Assembly (NCBI RefSeq): GCF_010015585.1 | Contig: NW_022985078.1 | Location: forward strand, 124,001-188,000 | Direction of reading: 5' to 3' | Origin: Eremomyces bilateralis CBS 781.70 | Taxonomy: Eukaryota; Ascomycota; Dothideomycetes; Eremomycetales; Eremomycetaceae | DNA: 64,000 nucleotides | Part shown: one piece after another, positions 1 to 10,339 of the stretch | Position numbering within the stretch: the stretch's first letter is position 1 | Layout: each line of letters starts with the position of its first letter | Program-made: the position numbers and the translations under genes | Notes under the pieces: generated by a model | Told to the model about the DNA's origin: nothing | Databases searched by the model: none | Seen by the model: only the letters and a program-made list of their open reading frames with translations

Positions 1-249
1 TCGCTCGAAGAACTTCTGAATGACCTCCTTTTCTGCGTGATTTACGCGAGCAGCCTCGATTGACCTTTCCGACCATGGCTTTTCCCTGAAGATTCTGTCG
101 TGAAACGCTGGTGGTCCAACTTTGCCGCAAGGAGTATCATCGCCATTTTCTTAGGCGATTGTATTAGCACATTTATTGATAGAATCAAATTCTCCGTCCT
201 GAACAGCTTGTATAGCAAGTTCTATGGCGTTTTCATTGATTTTAGGCAT
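1..249 (-). mobile_element. Remnant of a pogo/Fot1-like (Tc1/mariner) transposase, N-terminal part
   Basis: Reading the minus strand from an ATG at 249 gives a helix-turn-helix-like start (MPKINENAIELAIQAVQDG), the usual opening of the psq-type DNA-binding domain of fungal pogo/Fot1 transposases. An in-frame TAA follows after about 32 residues. The same frame then continues with PPAFHDRIFREKPWSERSIE and NHAEKEVIQKFFE, which sits where these proteins have their second, CENP-B-type DNA-binding domain. The fragment runs off the left edge of the window, so its full length and catalytic part are not visible. The stop makes this copy non-functional as read. Family assignment is by remembered resemblance only. 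It could instead be a domesticated or unrelated HTH gene fragment. Confidence 0.4.
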
Positions 250-1693
250 TTTCACCATATATTTTGCATTGGTTGAATTGCTTCGTATATTTCAAACCAA
301 TCTATCAATCTATCTAGATTTCATGGGGGCTGCACGGAAAGGGGGGTTCACGGGAACTGGGGTGGTTGACTTATAATGCGAAAGAAGAGCCAAAGATGTG
401 AGCAGTGGAAAATGGCCGTTTGCAGAAACGTTGTTTGACATCACAGAAGCAGGGAATGATGAGGGTGGATTTAAAGCCGATGGCAAAATTGTTTGCTCAA
501 GTAAAGCATGATCACCCCGTTTCATCGGTGTCGTCTAGCCCCTCGATGTGATTGCTTCGGATATTCCTAGAGCCAATGATACCTGTAGCAATTTGTTTGC
601 TACCCTGGTAGCATGGGGAACAATAAAGAGAACAGAAACGTGGTTGTTCGGGGGGCTGATGGAGATCAAACGCCAGAATTGTGAATGTAACACTCGTGAC
701 TGCTTCTGAGGGTTGAAGATTCCTGGTTCTTCTGGCCAAGGAATCAGAGTAGGATCTAAATTGAAACCATTGAACAATTGTTGGAGGGACTTGCACGAAC
801 AAGCTTAAACCCAACGCCCGATGGATTCACCCAGTCCATTGGAATGAGCACTCATCTTGAAAATAGCCACATTCTCCTGGCTGCTCCCCAATGCCTCTCT
901 ATAAGGGAAAATGTCAATGCCAACTCGCCGCAGCTTCGCTAGAGGTTGGGCGAGAGGAACTCTTCTTGCCCCGCAGTACCCGGACAAGAAATTCCAATAT
1001 AACGGGGTGGAGTTGGCCCCTCAGCTCATTCAGTGCAATGGATACGTCAGGTTCAACAAATTATACAGGCAAAGCACTTCCAGACTGGAGGGGTACTGTA
1101 GAGTGAGCAGAGATGAAAGTCACCACCGGACTTTCTAAGAACCAGACTAGACATTGCCACAACAACAGCAATGGGGGACGGCCAAAACAACGATACAAGT
1201 TATAAGAGTGAACAGAAACCAAAACCGAAGTCCTTAAACTTCCTAAAGGCTGGTAAGAACTTTGTAGAAGCTGAACAGGCCATATAATTAACGGAGAAAT
1301 ATTTCAACCTGCTGGACTGAATGGAAGCCAACAGGCCATTCGTATTATGACAGGTATAAGGGATAGGCTTTGGATGGAAATATCCGCACAACTCTTCACT
1401 CTGAGATACTCTCAGCTCAGGGGAAATGAGAAGTATCAGATCAAAATCCATGAGGGCGACAGGAGAGGTCATGACAAACTGAAGTGAAGTTGAAGTTGGG
1501 GATGTGTGGCTGCGTGCTTGAATGAACTGTGGCTGGTGTTGACACCTAAAGTAGTTACATGATTGACCAGCATCTCTTTACTGTTTTCCCGAACTTCAAC
1601 CGCCGGAGTTAACTCGGACCTATTCCTATCTCCAAAATTCAACGACGCCACAACGCCACAGCAAAAATCCAGCGCCATAATTGCACCGCCACA
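250..1693. other. Intergenic, no supported gene
   Basis: Only short ORFs occur here (up to about 100 residues, on both strands and overlapping each other), with no recognisable domain and no clear splice-linked set. The last 100-200 bases before 1694 are the presumed promoter and 5' leader of the cyclin gene. Confidence 0.5.
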
Positions 1694-3422
1694 ATGACTC
1701 CTCCAATCCCCAACCGCGAATTCGACCTTGGAGATGAAGACCCAGATGATATTCCAGACTACCCAGACGTCTGTCGGCGTTGTCAAGGAAATCATCAAAC
1801 AAACGAGCATAGAGATCAACCAGTATTCGGCAACATTATGGAGAACCCTCTTCCCGACCCGCGACCTCCGGGATCCGGTCCTGATGCCATCATGGTCCCT
1901 GCCAAGCACTTCTATACAGAGGCGCAGATCCAGCTTCGGTTGCAGCAGATCGGGATGGATGAGGCGAAGGATATGCCGGCCAGGTTGCAGGGAATCAGCA
2001 TGTTGGATGATGTTAGAAAAGCACTTTTGATGTGAGCTGCCCACTCCACTTTCCACTGCTTCTTGACTTTCATCGGCGTCAAGCTCAGTCCTTAGTCATT
2101 CATCGATTCAAGGGTTCAAAAGTACACAGAATGGACAAGGAGACTAATATTTCATAGGCCCCAGAGAACTCTCAATACAGCGATCCAGATCTTCCACCGT
2201 TTCCGTCTCCTTCATGCAATCACAGTGGAGAGCGGCTACGTCCTCATTGTACGTGACATTCATCTCAAACCATCAGTCACAGGACTTGACTAACGATATG
2301 TCTCAGGAGGTCGCCTGTGCTTGCTTGCTTCTGGCAGCTAAAATTGAGGACACTCTCAAGAAGCCCCGGGAGATTGTGTGTGCCGCCCATAATATGGGAA
2401 AAGCCAGCTCTGAGCACATCAACTCCGATGATCCCGTAGGTAGCAACCCCATCGCTCTGACCACCCCCTACCTGACCTAGAACCGTGTTCTAACCCCTCT
2501 AGATCCTCGAGGCATCCTCCAAAAATATCGTTGCTCTCGAGCGGCAGATGCTGGAAGCCATCGCCTTTGACTTCAAGTTCAAGTCGCCCCAGGCAATCAC
2601 CACAAAGTTCGGCAGGAAGTACTGTGGGTTTACGAAGGAGGACAATCAAACTTCATGGCACCTCGCGGTGGATATCTACCGCACATGGGGCCCGTTGAAG
2701 CACACATACACGGATATTGCCCTCGCGTGCTGTGAACTAGCGGGTCGTCTTCTCGAGAAAGATATGACCGTGTATGAGACGGAACACCGGGCAAAGCTCT
2801 ATGGGAATTACCAGTGTAGCCGGCTAATTGTGTTGGGTGAGTTCAAGCATTCCGCGAAGTTCCCGTCACCGGTTCAATCTTCAAACCCAAAGTATGACGA
2901 CAAGATACGGAACGTTTGCTAATCAACCCAACAGAGATCCTCCTTGACCTGATCGACCTCTACCAACACCATCGAAACACCACCAAATGGGGCCAGAAAT
3001 ATCCCCCCGAACTCTGGACATCCATCCAATCCTCCCTCGAATCCGAGCGCGCTGCCGCCAACCTCCCACGCTACCGTCTTTCGCCCCAAGAAGCCGAGAA
3101 CCTCGCCGCCGCCCGCGAGAACCGTGAGCCGCGCAACTTCACCAACCCCGGCCGTCCCATCGGCTCGCAATCCCAATCGGCCGCGCTCATGGCGGCGATA
3201 GGGGCGCGGAGCCAGACGGGGACGGTACGGTTCCTGTTCAACTCGGAGGCGGCGAGGGAAGAGGAGCGGGTGGTGAGTCGGTTCTTCGAGGACGTGTATG
3301 AGGAGGTGGAGGTGGAGATCGACAGTGATGGGAATGAGATCCCGGGGACGGAGAGGCCCGTGAAGCGGAGTCGGTTGGATAGGGGGAGTGAGATGGGGCC
3401 GTCCGGGACGAGGGACGAGTGA
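1694..3422 (+). CDS. CTK2: Cyclin subunit of the RNA polymerase II CTD kinase (CTK2-like)
   Basis: Five exons fit in phase: 1694-2031, 2158-2248, 2307-2435, 2503-2836 and 2935-3422, giving about 459 residues. The joined protein has an acidic N-terminal tail (DLGDEDPDDIPDYPD) and then a cyclin fold. Its hallmarks are MPQRTLNTAIQIFHRFRLLH across the exon 1/2 junction and ACLLLAAKIEDTLKKPREI in exon 3 (about residues 147-167). A second cyclin-like repeat includes VDIYRTWGPLKHTY and CCELAGRLLEKD. The C-terminal tail is charged, with KRSRLDR near the end. In the family this cyclin pairs with the CTK1/Lsk1 kinase, which phosphorylates Ser2 of the Pol II C-terminal domain. The KIEDT/KKxREI motif and the position of the last domain fit CTK2 better than cyclin C or cyclin T/Bur2, but a general cyclin-K-like label is also possible. 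It converges with the SulP gene, with about 305 bases between stop codons. Confidence 0.85.
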
Positions 3423-3727
3423 GTGGGGAGGGTGGAGGGGAGAATAACTCTCCTCTATGGTGGCTGAGATGGGTTAAGGAGAAGACTAGGAGATGAACCG
3501 GATTATCTGGATGACGAAAGGAGTAACGACTGGTGGAGTTTCACGGATTTGCTTTGTACGATTAGATACCCTATTCGGCCGCGTTACTCGGATTCAATTC
3601 CTTGAGTGACGTCTGAGAAGGCCGAGATCTGGCGCACTTGCGCCAGCAAAATCCATGATAATTACTTCCCACGGACGGGCGTATCGCCAGCTAGCTGCAA
3701 GAACCCATCAAATGTCGTTTATGACTG
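3423..3727. terminator. Shared 3' region of the convergent cyclin and SulP genes
   Basis: This is a 305-base spacer between two facing stop codons (TGA at 3420-3422 on plus, TAA at 3730-3728 on minus). Both transcripts must end in or beyond it. No clear AATAAA signal is visible, which is common in fungi. Confidence 0.4.
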
Positions 3728-6614
3728 TTATCGACCGCCTATCACCCCATCTTCCCCGTCATCCACCCCACCCCGTCCTTCCCCCACCCCGTACCTCCCC
3801 CCCGGCGGGGCCATCTCCTCCAACCCATCCTCAATCTCACTCATCCTCAGCGCCTCCTCCACGCTGCTCACGAAGTGTTTCCGGCCGCCACACTTGTCGA
3901 CGATCCCGCTCGCCACGAACAGCCGCCACACCCCGCTCCGCTCGCTCGGCACGCGGCAGAAAAACACCCGCACCCCGCGCGTCACGTACCCGTCGATGAT
4001 CTCCGAGAGCACCTGCGCGCCCGCGCCGTCGAGGCTCGTCACGCCGTGCACGTCGAAGATGATGTTCCGGTTGTGTTCTTCCTTGCGGATGCGCGGGAGG
4101 GCCGGGTGTGCGGTAACGGTGCCGTGCGCCTCGAGGCGCTTCAGGCGGCCTTTGAGATCACCCGTGTTGGCGAACGTCAGCGGCTCGGGGATCTTGACAA
4201 TCAGCGCGCCTTCGATGTTCTCCAGGCGCCCCGGCTCAGCTTCGGCGTTCTCGAACTTGTCGGTGGTGCCGGGAACGCGGCCGAGGATCTGGATGCGGGG
4301 GCGTGTGCTGTGGCGAAGGACGCGGAGGAGGGAGACGCCGATGCCGACGGCGATGCCAATCTTGAGGTTCCAGAAGACAGTGGCGAGGAAGATGAGGAGC
4401 ATGAGGGTGAGCTCGGACCATCCACGGATGCGGAAGAAGAAGCGGAGGTCGTGGGGGGCTTCTTCGAGGAGGGAGTAGGCGACCACGGATATCATGGCGG
4501 AGAGGACGCCTTTCTGTCGAGGAGTTAGCAAACGGTATCGAAGCACTATTCCTATATTTGGAAATGAGGTACGAAAGCTCGAGCTTACAGGAAGGTAGTA
4601 GAAAGACGGCAGGAGGAATAAAATGCAAATCAGCGTGATCAGGCTGAGAAAAACACTACTCATCGGCGTCTTCCCGCCCGTCGACGCGTTGACTTTACTC
4701 CTCCCATACCCGCCAAACGCCGGCAGCGACATAAACAGCCCCCCAACAACATTCGCGACGCCCAGCGCCACCAGCTCTCGATTCGCGCTAATGTTGACGT
4801 TCTGCAAGCCGTTTTGGCCCCGACTATCCGCGATGCCCAGGCTCTTCGCCGCCACCGACGACTCGAAGAAGCCGAGCAGCGCGATGATAAACGAGGTGCT
4901 GAATGCATCGGAGGCGTACTTCAGGTGTGGGATGTCGGTGGGGAACTGGACCTGGAAGGGGGCGCCGTGCGTCTTGATGTTGCCGAGCACTTCGAGGCCC
5001 TGCTCGTCCCAACGGAGTTGCCAGGCGAGGATGGCGGAGAAGACGACGATGACGAAGCGGTCTGGGATGTATGCGACATTCGGGTAGCGGGGTTGGAGGC
5101 GCTTTTTGATTTCTCTGTGACTCGGTTAGTGATATCTCATATGTGATTATTTGGGAAGGATTTCACGGCATACCTGCACGCCATGATGATAGCGAAGGCT
5201 CCAAACGACACCGCGGTGGTCAACTTATGCGCCTTATCCATGTTCCGAACCAGGAAGACCACCTTGTCTATACAACTTCCATGCTCGACGCCGCCAACTT
5301 GTGTAGCTAGGTGGCTCAATCCCATCTCGGGGATCAGTTGATCAACGAAGATGACGATGCCAATTGCGCTGATGAACCCTCTCAAAAAAGGGCGACTGAG
5401 CACATTATCCAAGAACCCCAGCCGAAACAGCCCCGCGGAAAGGATGACCGCGCCCGCCATCGTCGTCACGATCCCAGCGATCTGGGCTTGCTCAATCGCA
5501 TTCTCGTCTCCTGTCTTCCCATTTTTGATGTTGTCGCGGACGACTTGGCCGGTAAGCAAGGATCCGGCAGCTTCGGGGCCGACGATCATAAGCGGGCAAG
5601 TTCCGAGCATGGCGTAGATGATAGGGTTAAAGACGAAGCTGTAGAGGCCGTTGATCGGGGGAATGTGGCCGAGATTGGAGGCGTAGGAGAGTGCCATGGG
5701 GATGTAGATGGAGGCGACAGTAAGGGCGGCGATGAGGTCGCCGCGTAAGTATATCCATTTGTATTGGCCGATCCAATTGAGGAAGGGGATATAGTATGAG
5801 ATGTACCTAATATCATTAGCGATCCTTGCAGACAAACCAGAAATGAACTTCAGGTGCGGGTATCCACTTACATTATCCGCCGATTCTTCACGCCATACTT
5901 ATTTGCCAAATACTTCGTCGTTCCCGTATTCCTTCCCGGCCCGCCCCCCAACAACTCATCCGTCACCGCATCCCCCAACAACCGCCTCGTTGGATCCGCC
6001 GACCCATCCATCGACTCCCGTGTCCCACCCGGTTGTCGACCACGAAACCCACCCCCGCTCCTCTCCGACCCAAAGCTGCCATAGCTCCGTACGCTCCCCG
6101 GTCGCGGCGACTCCGCGCGAGGAGAGAATGCCCCGTGGCCGCAGTTCTCGGATCCGCAGCCTGACGCGGCGTCCCAGTCGGGGTGGTTGATTGCACGAGT
6201 GCGGAAGTGAGGGGTCTCAAAGAGGCCGAAAACGGGGGGACCGGCGGCACTGGGGGATGCGGTGATGGTTGTGTCGTGGGTGGAGGGGTGGATGCCGGCT
6301 TGGTCGACTTCGGGGTGGCTAGGGCTCGCGTCGGCGGAGTCGTGAGTTGGGGGAGGTGCGGATGCTGTTGGGTCATCGGTCATGATTTCGGGGGACGGAT
6401 CGACGCGGCTGGTGACTGGAGATAGGGACGGGAAGTGGGATTGCCGTAGATTACTCGGGTTGGAGGGGGCATGATGGTGTTGCTTGTGAGTCGATCCGGT
6501 GGAGGATTTGCTGCTTCCGGCTCGTTGATGTGCAGAGCTTGTAGGCGAGGTGGGAGGTGACCATTCGGTTGGACTGAGAGGATCGAGGGGTTTGCCCTCA
6601 CGTTTGTCGGACAT
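3728..6614 (-). CDS. SulP-family anion transporter with STAS domain (YPR003C-like)
   Basis: Four exons fit in phase on the minus strand: 6614-5872, 5806-5174, 5114-4589 and 4513-3728, about 895 residues. Residues 1-255 are a Ser/Pro/Gly-rich cytosolic tail. The membrane domain begins around WIGQYKWIYLRGDLIAALTV and YIPMALSYASNLGHIPPING, the SulP signature region, followed by many hydrophobic helices up to about residue 700. The STAS domain (about 705-865) contains the conserved NIIFDVHGVTSLDGAGAQVL. SulP proteins move sulfate, bicarbonate or related anions. The very long N-terminal tail and the core sequence resemble the uncharacterised yeast YPR003C/YGR125W branch rather than the plasma-membrane sulfate permeases SUL1/SUL2, so the substrate is not certain and the location may be internal. 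The last exon keeps an unusual acidic/Gly tail (GVGEGRGGVDDGEDGVIGGR). Confidence 0.88.
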
Positions 6615-7439
6615 TGGAGGGCATTCGGCTTTTCAGCAAGGAATGATAGATGTAGTGGAGGGGTTGGAGGGATTCGGCTTCGGCAATGCTGCTGTGATAT
6701 TGAACCTGGTCGTGAGTTTCAGATCCCTTTAAACAAGTAGTCGAGGTTCATCTAGAGGCAATTGTCAATTGCGATTCTCTATATGCATTTTAGAATCCTG
6801 GATGATGAATATGGATTATTTACCCCGGAGATTAGCGGTGTTGTGAAGTGGATATCGAGATTGTCTGGAAGGTCTGGTTCAAGTCTGTGGGACAAGCTCT
6901 TGAACAGCAGGGATGAAGATATCATTCGTTCCGCGATCAGGTAGTTTGATTTACGATCGAAGTGCGAAGTACAGACAATGGCATTCTTCATTATTAATAC
7001 CAGAACAGTGCTGTATCATAACTATCTCTCGTTCACGAACGTGAAACAAAAAGTCTTATTATATCGTGTCTAGCTATCTTTCCTTCAAACTTCTCGACTC
7101 ACTTAGTAGAGCGTGTTCCTCAACAGCTGGAGTCCATATCCATCTACACCCAATAAGGCCAACACCCTCAGAACAATGGCATGGTCCTCCGGCTTTGATA
7201 TCCCTCCGCCCTACGTTAGCAGTACTACATAAGTTGCCCAAGACATCTCACACGATACATTGCTATATTAAATGTAAAGACAGCCAGGAAATTATCCGAC
7301 CAACTCGACACCGGCCACCATTGCCCTCGATCACTTTTCTTGACTACACAGCGCCAAAGTTAATGCCGACAAACCTCAACACCATCAGTGGACTCTACAA
7401 TAGGCCAATCAGCCTGGAAACAGTCCCGAGTGTGACGAG
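6615..7439. other. Intergenic: SulP upstream region, no supported gene
   Basis: This holds the presumed promoter and 5' leader of the minus-strand SulP gene (near 6615-6750) and further unassigned sequence. Short ORFs on both strands show no recognised domain. Confidence 0.5.
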
Positions 7440-8160
7440 GTCAGATCCTTGCGGATAGCATAGTTCAAATCCCCCGATACCACCTTCCCCGGTTGGCGCG
7501 AACACAAAACTCGAGATCAAATGCCAGTAAAACTTGACGTTTTCCCGTAGATCACGACGTGGTGTCCCCAGATACTCACCGCCGTATCGTTATAGGAGAT
7601 GGAAAAGCCATTGATCTCCCGACGTAGTTCTTTCTCGCAGTCAACCAGCTAGAAGAGTGTGTACAGACCGCGCAAGCTGACCCACTGAGCGTACACATTT
7701 TGTCGATCCACAATGTCGAGTTCGCCATCGCTGCCTTTACCTCGCTCGTGAGAAATGGAAAAATACATCCGATCCGTGGCCGCAAAGAACGAGGCGCTGG
7801 CGAGAAGGTCGGCAAGAAACGGTTGGAGCTTTTGCAGCTGTCCGGAATGAAACGCATCTCGGCAGAATCCCAGTCCGAAATCGGCTGCGGTCGCAGTCGG
7901 AGGAAAGAAGCGGCATTGGAAGCAGGAGGATTGATGAAATGGATGGCATTCTCCCAGGATGCATTGGTAGTCTCTCGGAGAATGGCGAGGTGGTCGGCTC
8001 CAGTGTCAGCCAGTATCTGAGCCGACGGAACAATGAGGTGCGCAATATCGCGGACTACTGGTGTCTTGTTCTCGCCCTGGATTCGTCGACACGCTTTCTT
8101 GAACAGTTCATTGTCAGAGAAAAGGGTCCAGAGAGGCTCGGGTTGAGCTTTCGTCAAGAG
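7440..8160 (-). pseudogene. Decayed DUF7924-like protein gene
   Basis: The minus strand contains the core of a fungal family that I associate with DUF7924. One frame gives DNELFKKACRRIQGENKTPV, then RDIAHLIVPSAQILADTGAD and CIFPFLTSEVK. After a frame change near 7734 the family sequence resumes as GELDIVDRQNVYAQWVSLRG, an in-frame TAG near 7650, then DCEKELRREINGFSISYND and VSIWGHHVVIY. A further frame change gives FYWHLISSFVF near 7480. Members I know carry an E-V-K...L-D-I motif resembling a PD-(D/E)XK nuclease fold, and its EVK and LDIVDRQ parts are still visible here. Several breaks in a short stretch mean the gene is dead. More decayed N-terminal sequence may extend toward 8990. An intron explanation fails because the breaks lack splice signals. 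Function of the family is unknown to me. Confidence 0.6.
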
Positions 8161-9256
8161 CTTCTGGCACAGTTATTGGCTTTCTCAGGTAGTGTCGAGT
8201 TGGTAGTCATCCATAAAGCTTCCTAACTCTTTCAGTTTGAGTTCAAATAGTGGGTGCTTATACGGGACACACTACTGATTATGCGAGATGCTGCTCGTAC
8301 TCTGGTTCGGAGTTATTTCCGAGATAGAGGCGTTCGCCCGTTCCAGGCTTGGGGATCGATTTCGTGCACGCGTAGGGTTGACAAGCTCGATATCAGGTAT
8401 ATTCAAACCGTACAGGTTTGGAAGGATATCGCCAGGTCGGTAACCATGGCCTTCTCACCCGGCAACCGATTTGATGCGGTGTGAAGGCTTAACGATATCG
8501 ATGGTGTTAAGGTCGTGATTGTGAGTGGTATCAATGCATTTCCGACCTCGTTCGAGACGGACTCGAACCAAAACCCCGTCGCGGCGAATTTCAGTCCCAT
8601 GGAGGAACTTCAGACATTTGATCGCCTGTCGAATCTTCTTATTCCACACGCCCTTGCCTTGGGGCTTTTGTTGGCCCGGAATAAGCGACACAACAATCGC
8701 CAACGGAGAAAGGAATAACCATCGACCATCTTAAGGGAATCGGCGGATTGATGTATCCAGACATTCAAGACGGAGTGCCAGTACAAATAATACTCCTCTG
8801 CTGAGAGCACATAATCTTCCTCCATCTTAAAGAGTTTCTCTCTCCATATTGCCGCGTCGGAGAGGGAGACCGCAGCGGCGGGTGTGGAGGAGAGACCGGC
8901 AGATACCGTCCAGGCGATCGGAGGCAAAACACCCCCGAAAAGTGGCGATAGGTGTTTTCCATACAAATTAAAAGCTTCATGTTTGGCGTTCCATTCACTC
9001 TAGATTTGACCGAGGCAAGATGGGTGAATCGCGGGACCTGGGATCCACGTGACTGACGAGGGCCCCTCACTGTTGAATGTTAATGAAATTTTACGATCTC
9101 TGCGTGATCAGACGCCATTCCGTAATTAGGCGATATCTGTACAGGAGACGAATGTATTCATAATCTGGAGTCCAGGCCTTATCTAAGGATTCCAAAGTGT
9201 CAATTGAAGATATACGGTATCAATCCTGTCTCTATCAGCATGCATCCAAGCCGTTC
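8161..9256. other. Unassigned stretch beside the pseudogene
   Basis: Several minus-strand ORFs of 65-118 residues overlap in different frames here. They may be the decayed N-terminal half of the DUF7924-like gene: near 8090-8160 the frame reading PITVPEALDESSTRASLDPF leads directly into the recognisable part. I could not support any of them as a live gene. Confidence 0.35.
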
Positions 9257-9814
9257 TCATCCAAAGCCGTACCATTGCCCATGCTTGTGCCCGACTTGCT
9301 TCAGATGTCCAACCTGTTTGAACCCGAAACTTTCATAGAACCTCGCCAGGCCCCATCCGCCACCTCTCCCAGTCTCGTTCAAGGACATGCAGGCAATAAC
9401 CTGCCGGATCCGAGTATCCTCATCGCGTGGGACGGGGATATACTCGGGAAACCGTTCCGGATTCTTCAAGATGTCAATGAGCTGCGTCAACAGCGCGCTG
9501 CCAACTCCTTGTCCGATGTGATCGGGATGGCAGAACAGTGTCAGCTCTACCGTGTGCATATAACCGCCTTTTGCACCCCGAAATCCGGAAACGGAAGCAC
9601 AGCCTAAGTTCTTCCCATGTGCATCGATGGCAACGATGTATGGAAGTCCACTCGCTATCACGTTATTGTACCCTTGACGAACCTCGTCCTCGGATTGGGC
9701 TTCCAGGCGGAATGTGATGAGAGTGTTATGCACATAGTGTTCCAAGATCTCAGTAAGGGCTTCGCAGTCCGATTCATTGGCTGGTCTCAGAGTAAAGTCC
9801 AGCTTCTCTGCCAT
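9257..9814 (-). CDS. GNAT-family N-acetyltransferase (phosphinothricin-acetyltransferase-like)
   Basis: A single-exon ORF of 185 residues starts at the ATG at 9814 (MAEKLDFTLRPANESDCEAL). An upstream in-frame TTG at 9853 would add a hydrophobic stretch but is not a normal start. The order of blocks is that of the PAT/bar-like GNAT group: FTLRPANESDCEALTEIL at the N terminus, SGLPYIVAIDAHGKNLGCAS, then VELTLFCHPDHIGQGVGSAL, which carries the acetyl-CoA loop Q-x-x-G-x-G/A (QGVGSA), and finally ACMSLNETGRGGGWGLARFY and FGFKQVGHLKQVGHKHGQWY. The family acetylates free amino groups of small molecules. The actual substrate cannot be told. It lies alone between a dead gene and PRS1. A full-length family member would be about 170-190 residues, so this copy looks complete. 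Confidence 0.85.
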   Translation of the reverse strand: MAEKLDFTLRPANESDCEALTEILEHYVHNTLITFRLEAQSEDEVRQGYNNVIASGLPYIVAIDAHGKNLGCASVSGFRGAKGGYMHTVELTLFCHPDHIGQGVGSALLTQLIDILKNPERFPEYIPVPRDEDTRIRQVIACMSLNETGRGGGWGLARFYESFGFKQVGHLKQVGHKHGQWYGFG

Positions 9815-10339
9815 GTTTCTGGGAATAATTATAAGGATGAGGAATAGGATCACTCTCAGATAAACAATAGAATCAGGATAGAATTGAGGAATGAATCACA
9901 GCCTAAGGAAGCACTTGCGTAGGTAGGACACAGCGGTTATCTTTTATTACCTGATGTGAATCCATCTCCGTAATCCGAACTGATTCGCTCCTTGTATCTG
10001 ATTGGCAGATAAGTTGAATGCGGACTTTCATGTGTTCAGAACTGCAGATTCCGATCAGCCACGCCAAGTTGCTGGAATTAAATACGGGCTGTTCCGCCGA
10101 TACTAGTTTAGTTAGTACGCTGTACGGAATATCAGCAAAAGGAGCCAGAAGAGCCAAAAGACATGGGGTCCTCCGCTTGGAATATTTTCCTCTGCGTTCC
10201 CAGACTCCCTCACCTGCTCTCTCCATTATCATTCACCAACCACCAGCTCTCTCCCTCACACTCATCTGATGCATCTTCATGATCTAATTGTCTATGCCCC
10301 ACCAATCCACCCTCTTTAAATTCTTTGGTGAAAACCAGA
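9815..10339. promoter_or_regulatory. Divergent intergenic region between the acetyltransferase and PRS1
   Basis: The two genes start in opposite directions from this 525-base interval. A pyrimidine-rich tract (cactcatctgatg preceded by ctctccctcaca, near 10245-10275) lies before the PRS1 start, as is common upstream of fungal housekeeping genes. No specific factor site can be assigned. Confidence 0.35.

Noticed and set aside
3606-4528. Plus-strand ORFs of up to 290 residues
   Set aside because: They are antisense to the STAS-encoding last exon of the SulP gene, which has domain and splice support. Their composition is a by-product of GC-rich codons.
7441-7475. tRNA-like T-loop motif (GTTCAAATC)
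   Set aside because: No matching acceptor, D-arm or anticodon stem can be formed from the preceding 70 bases.
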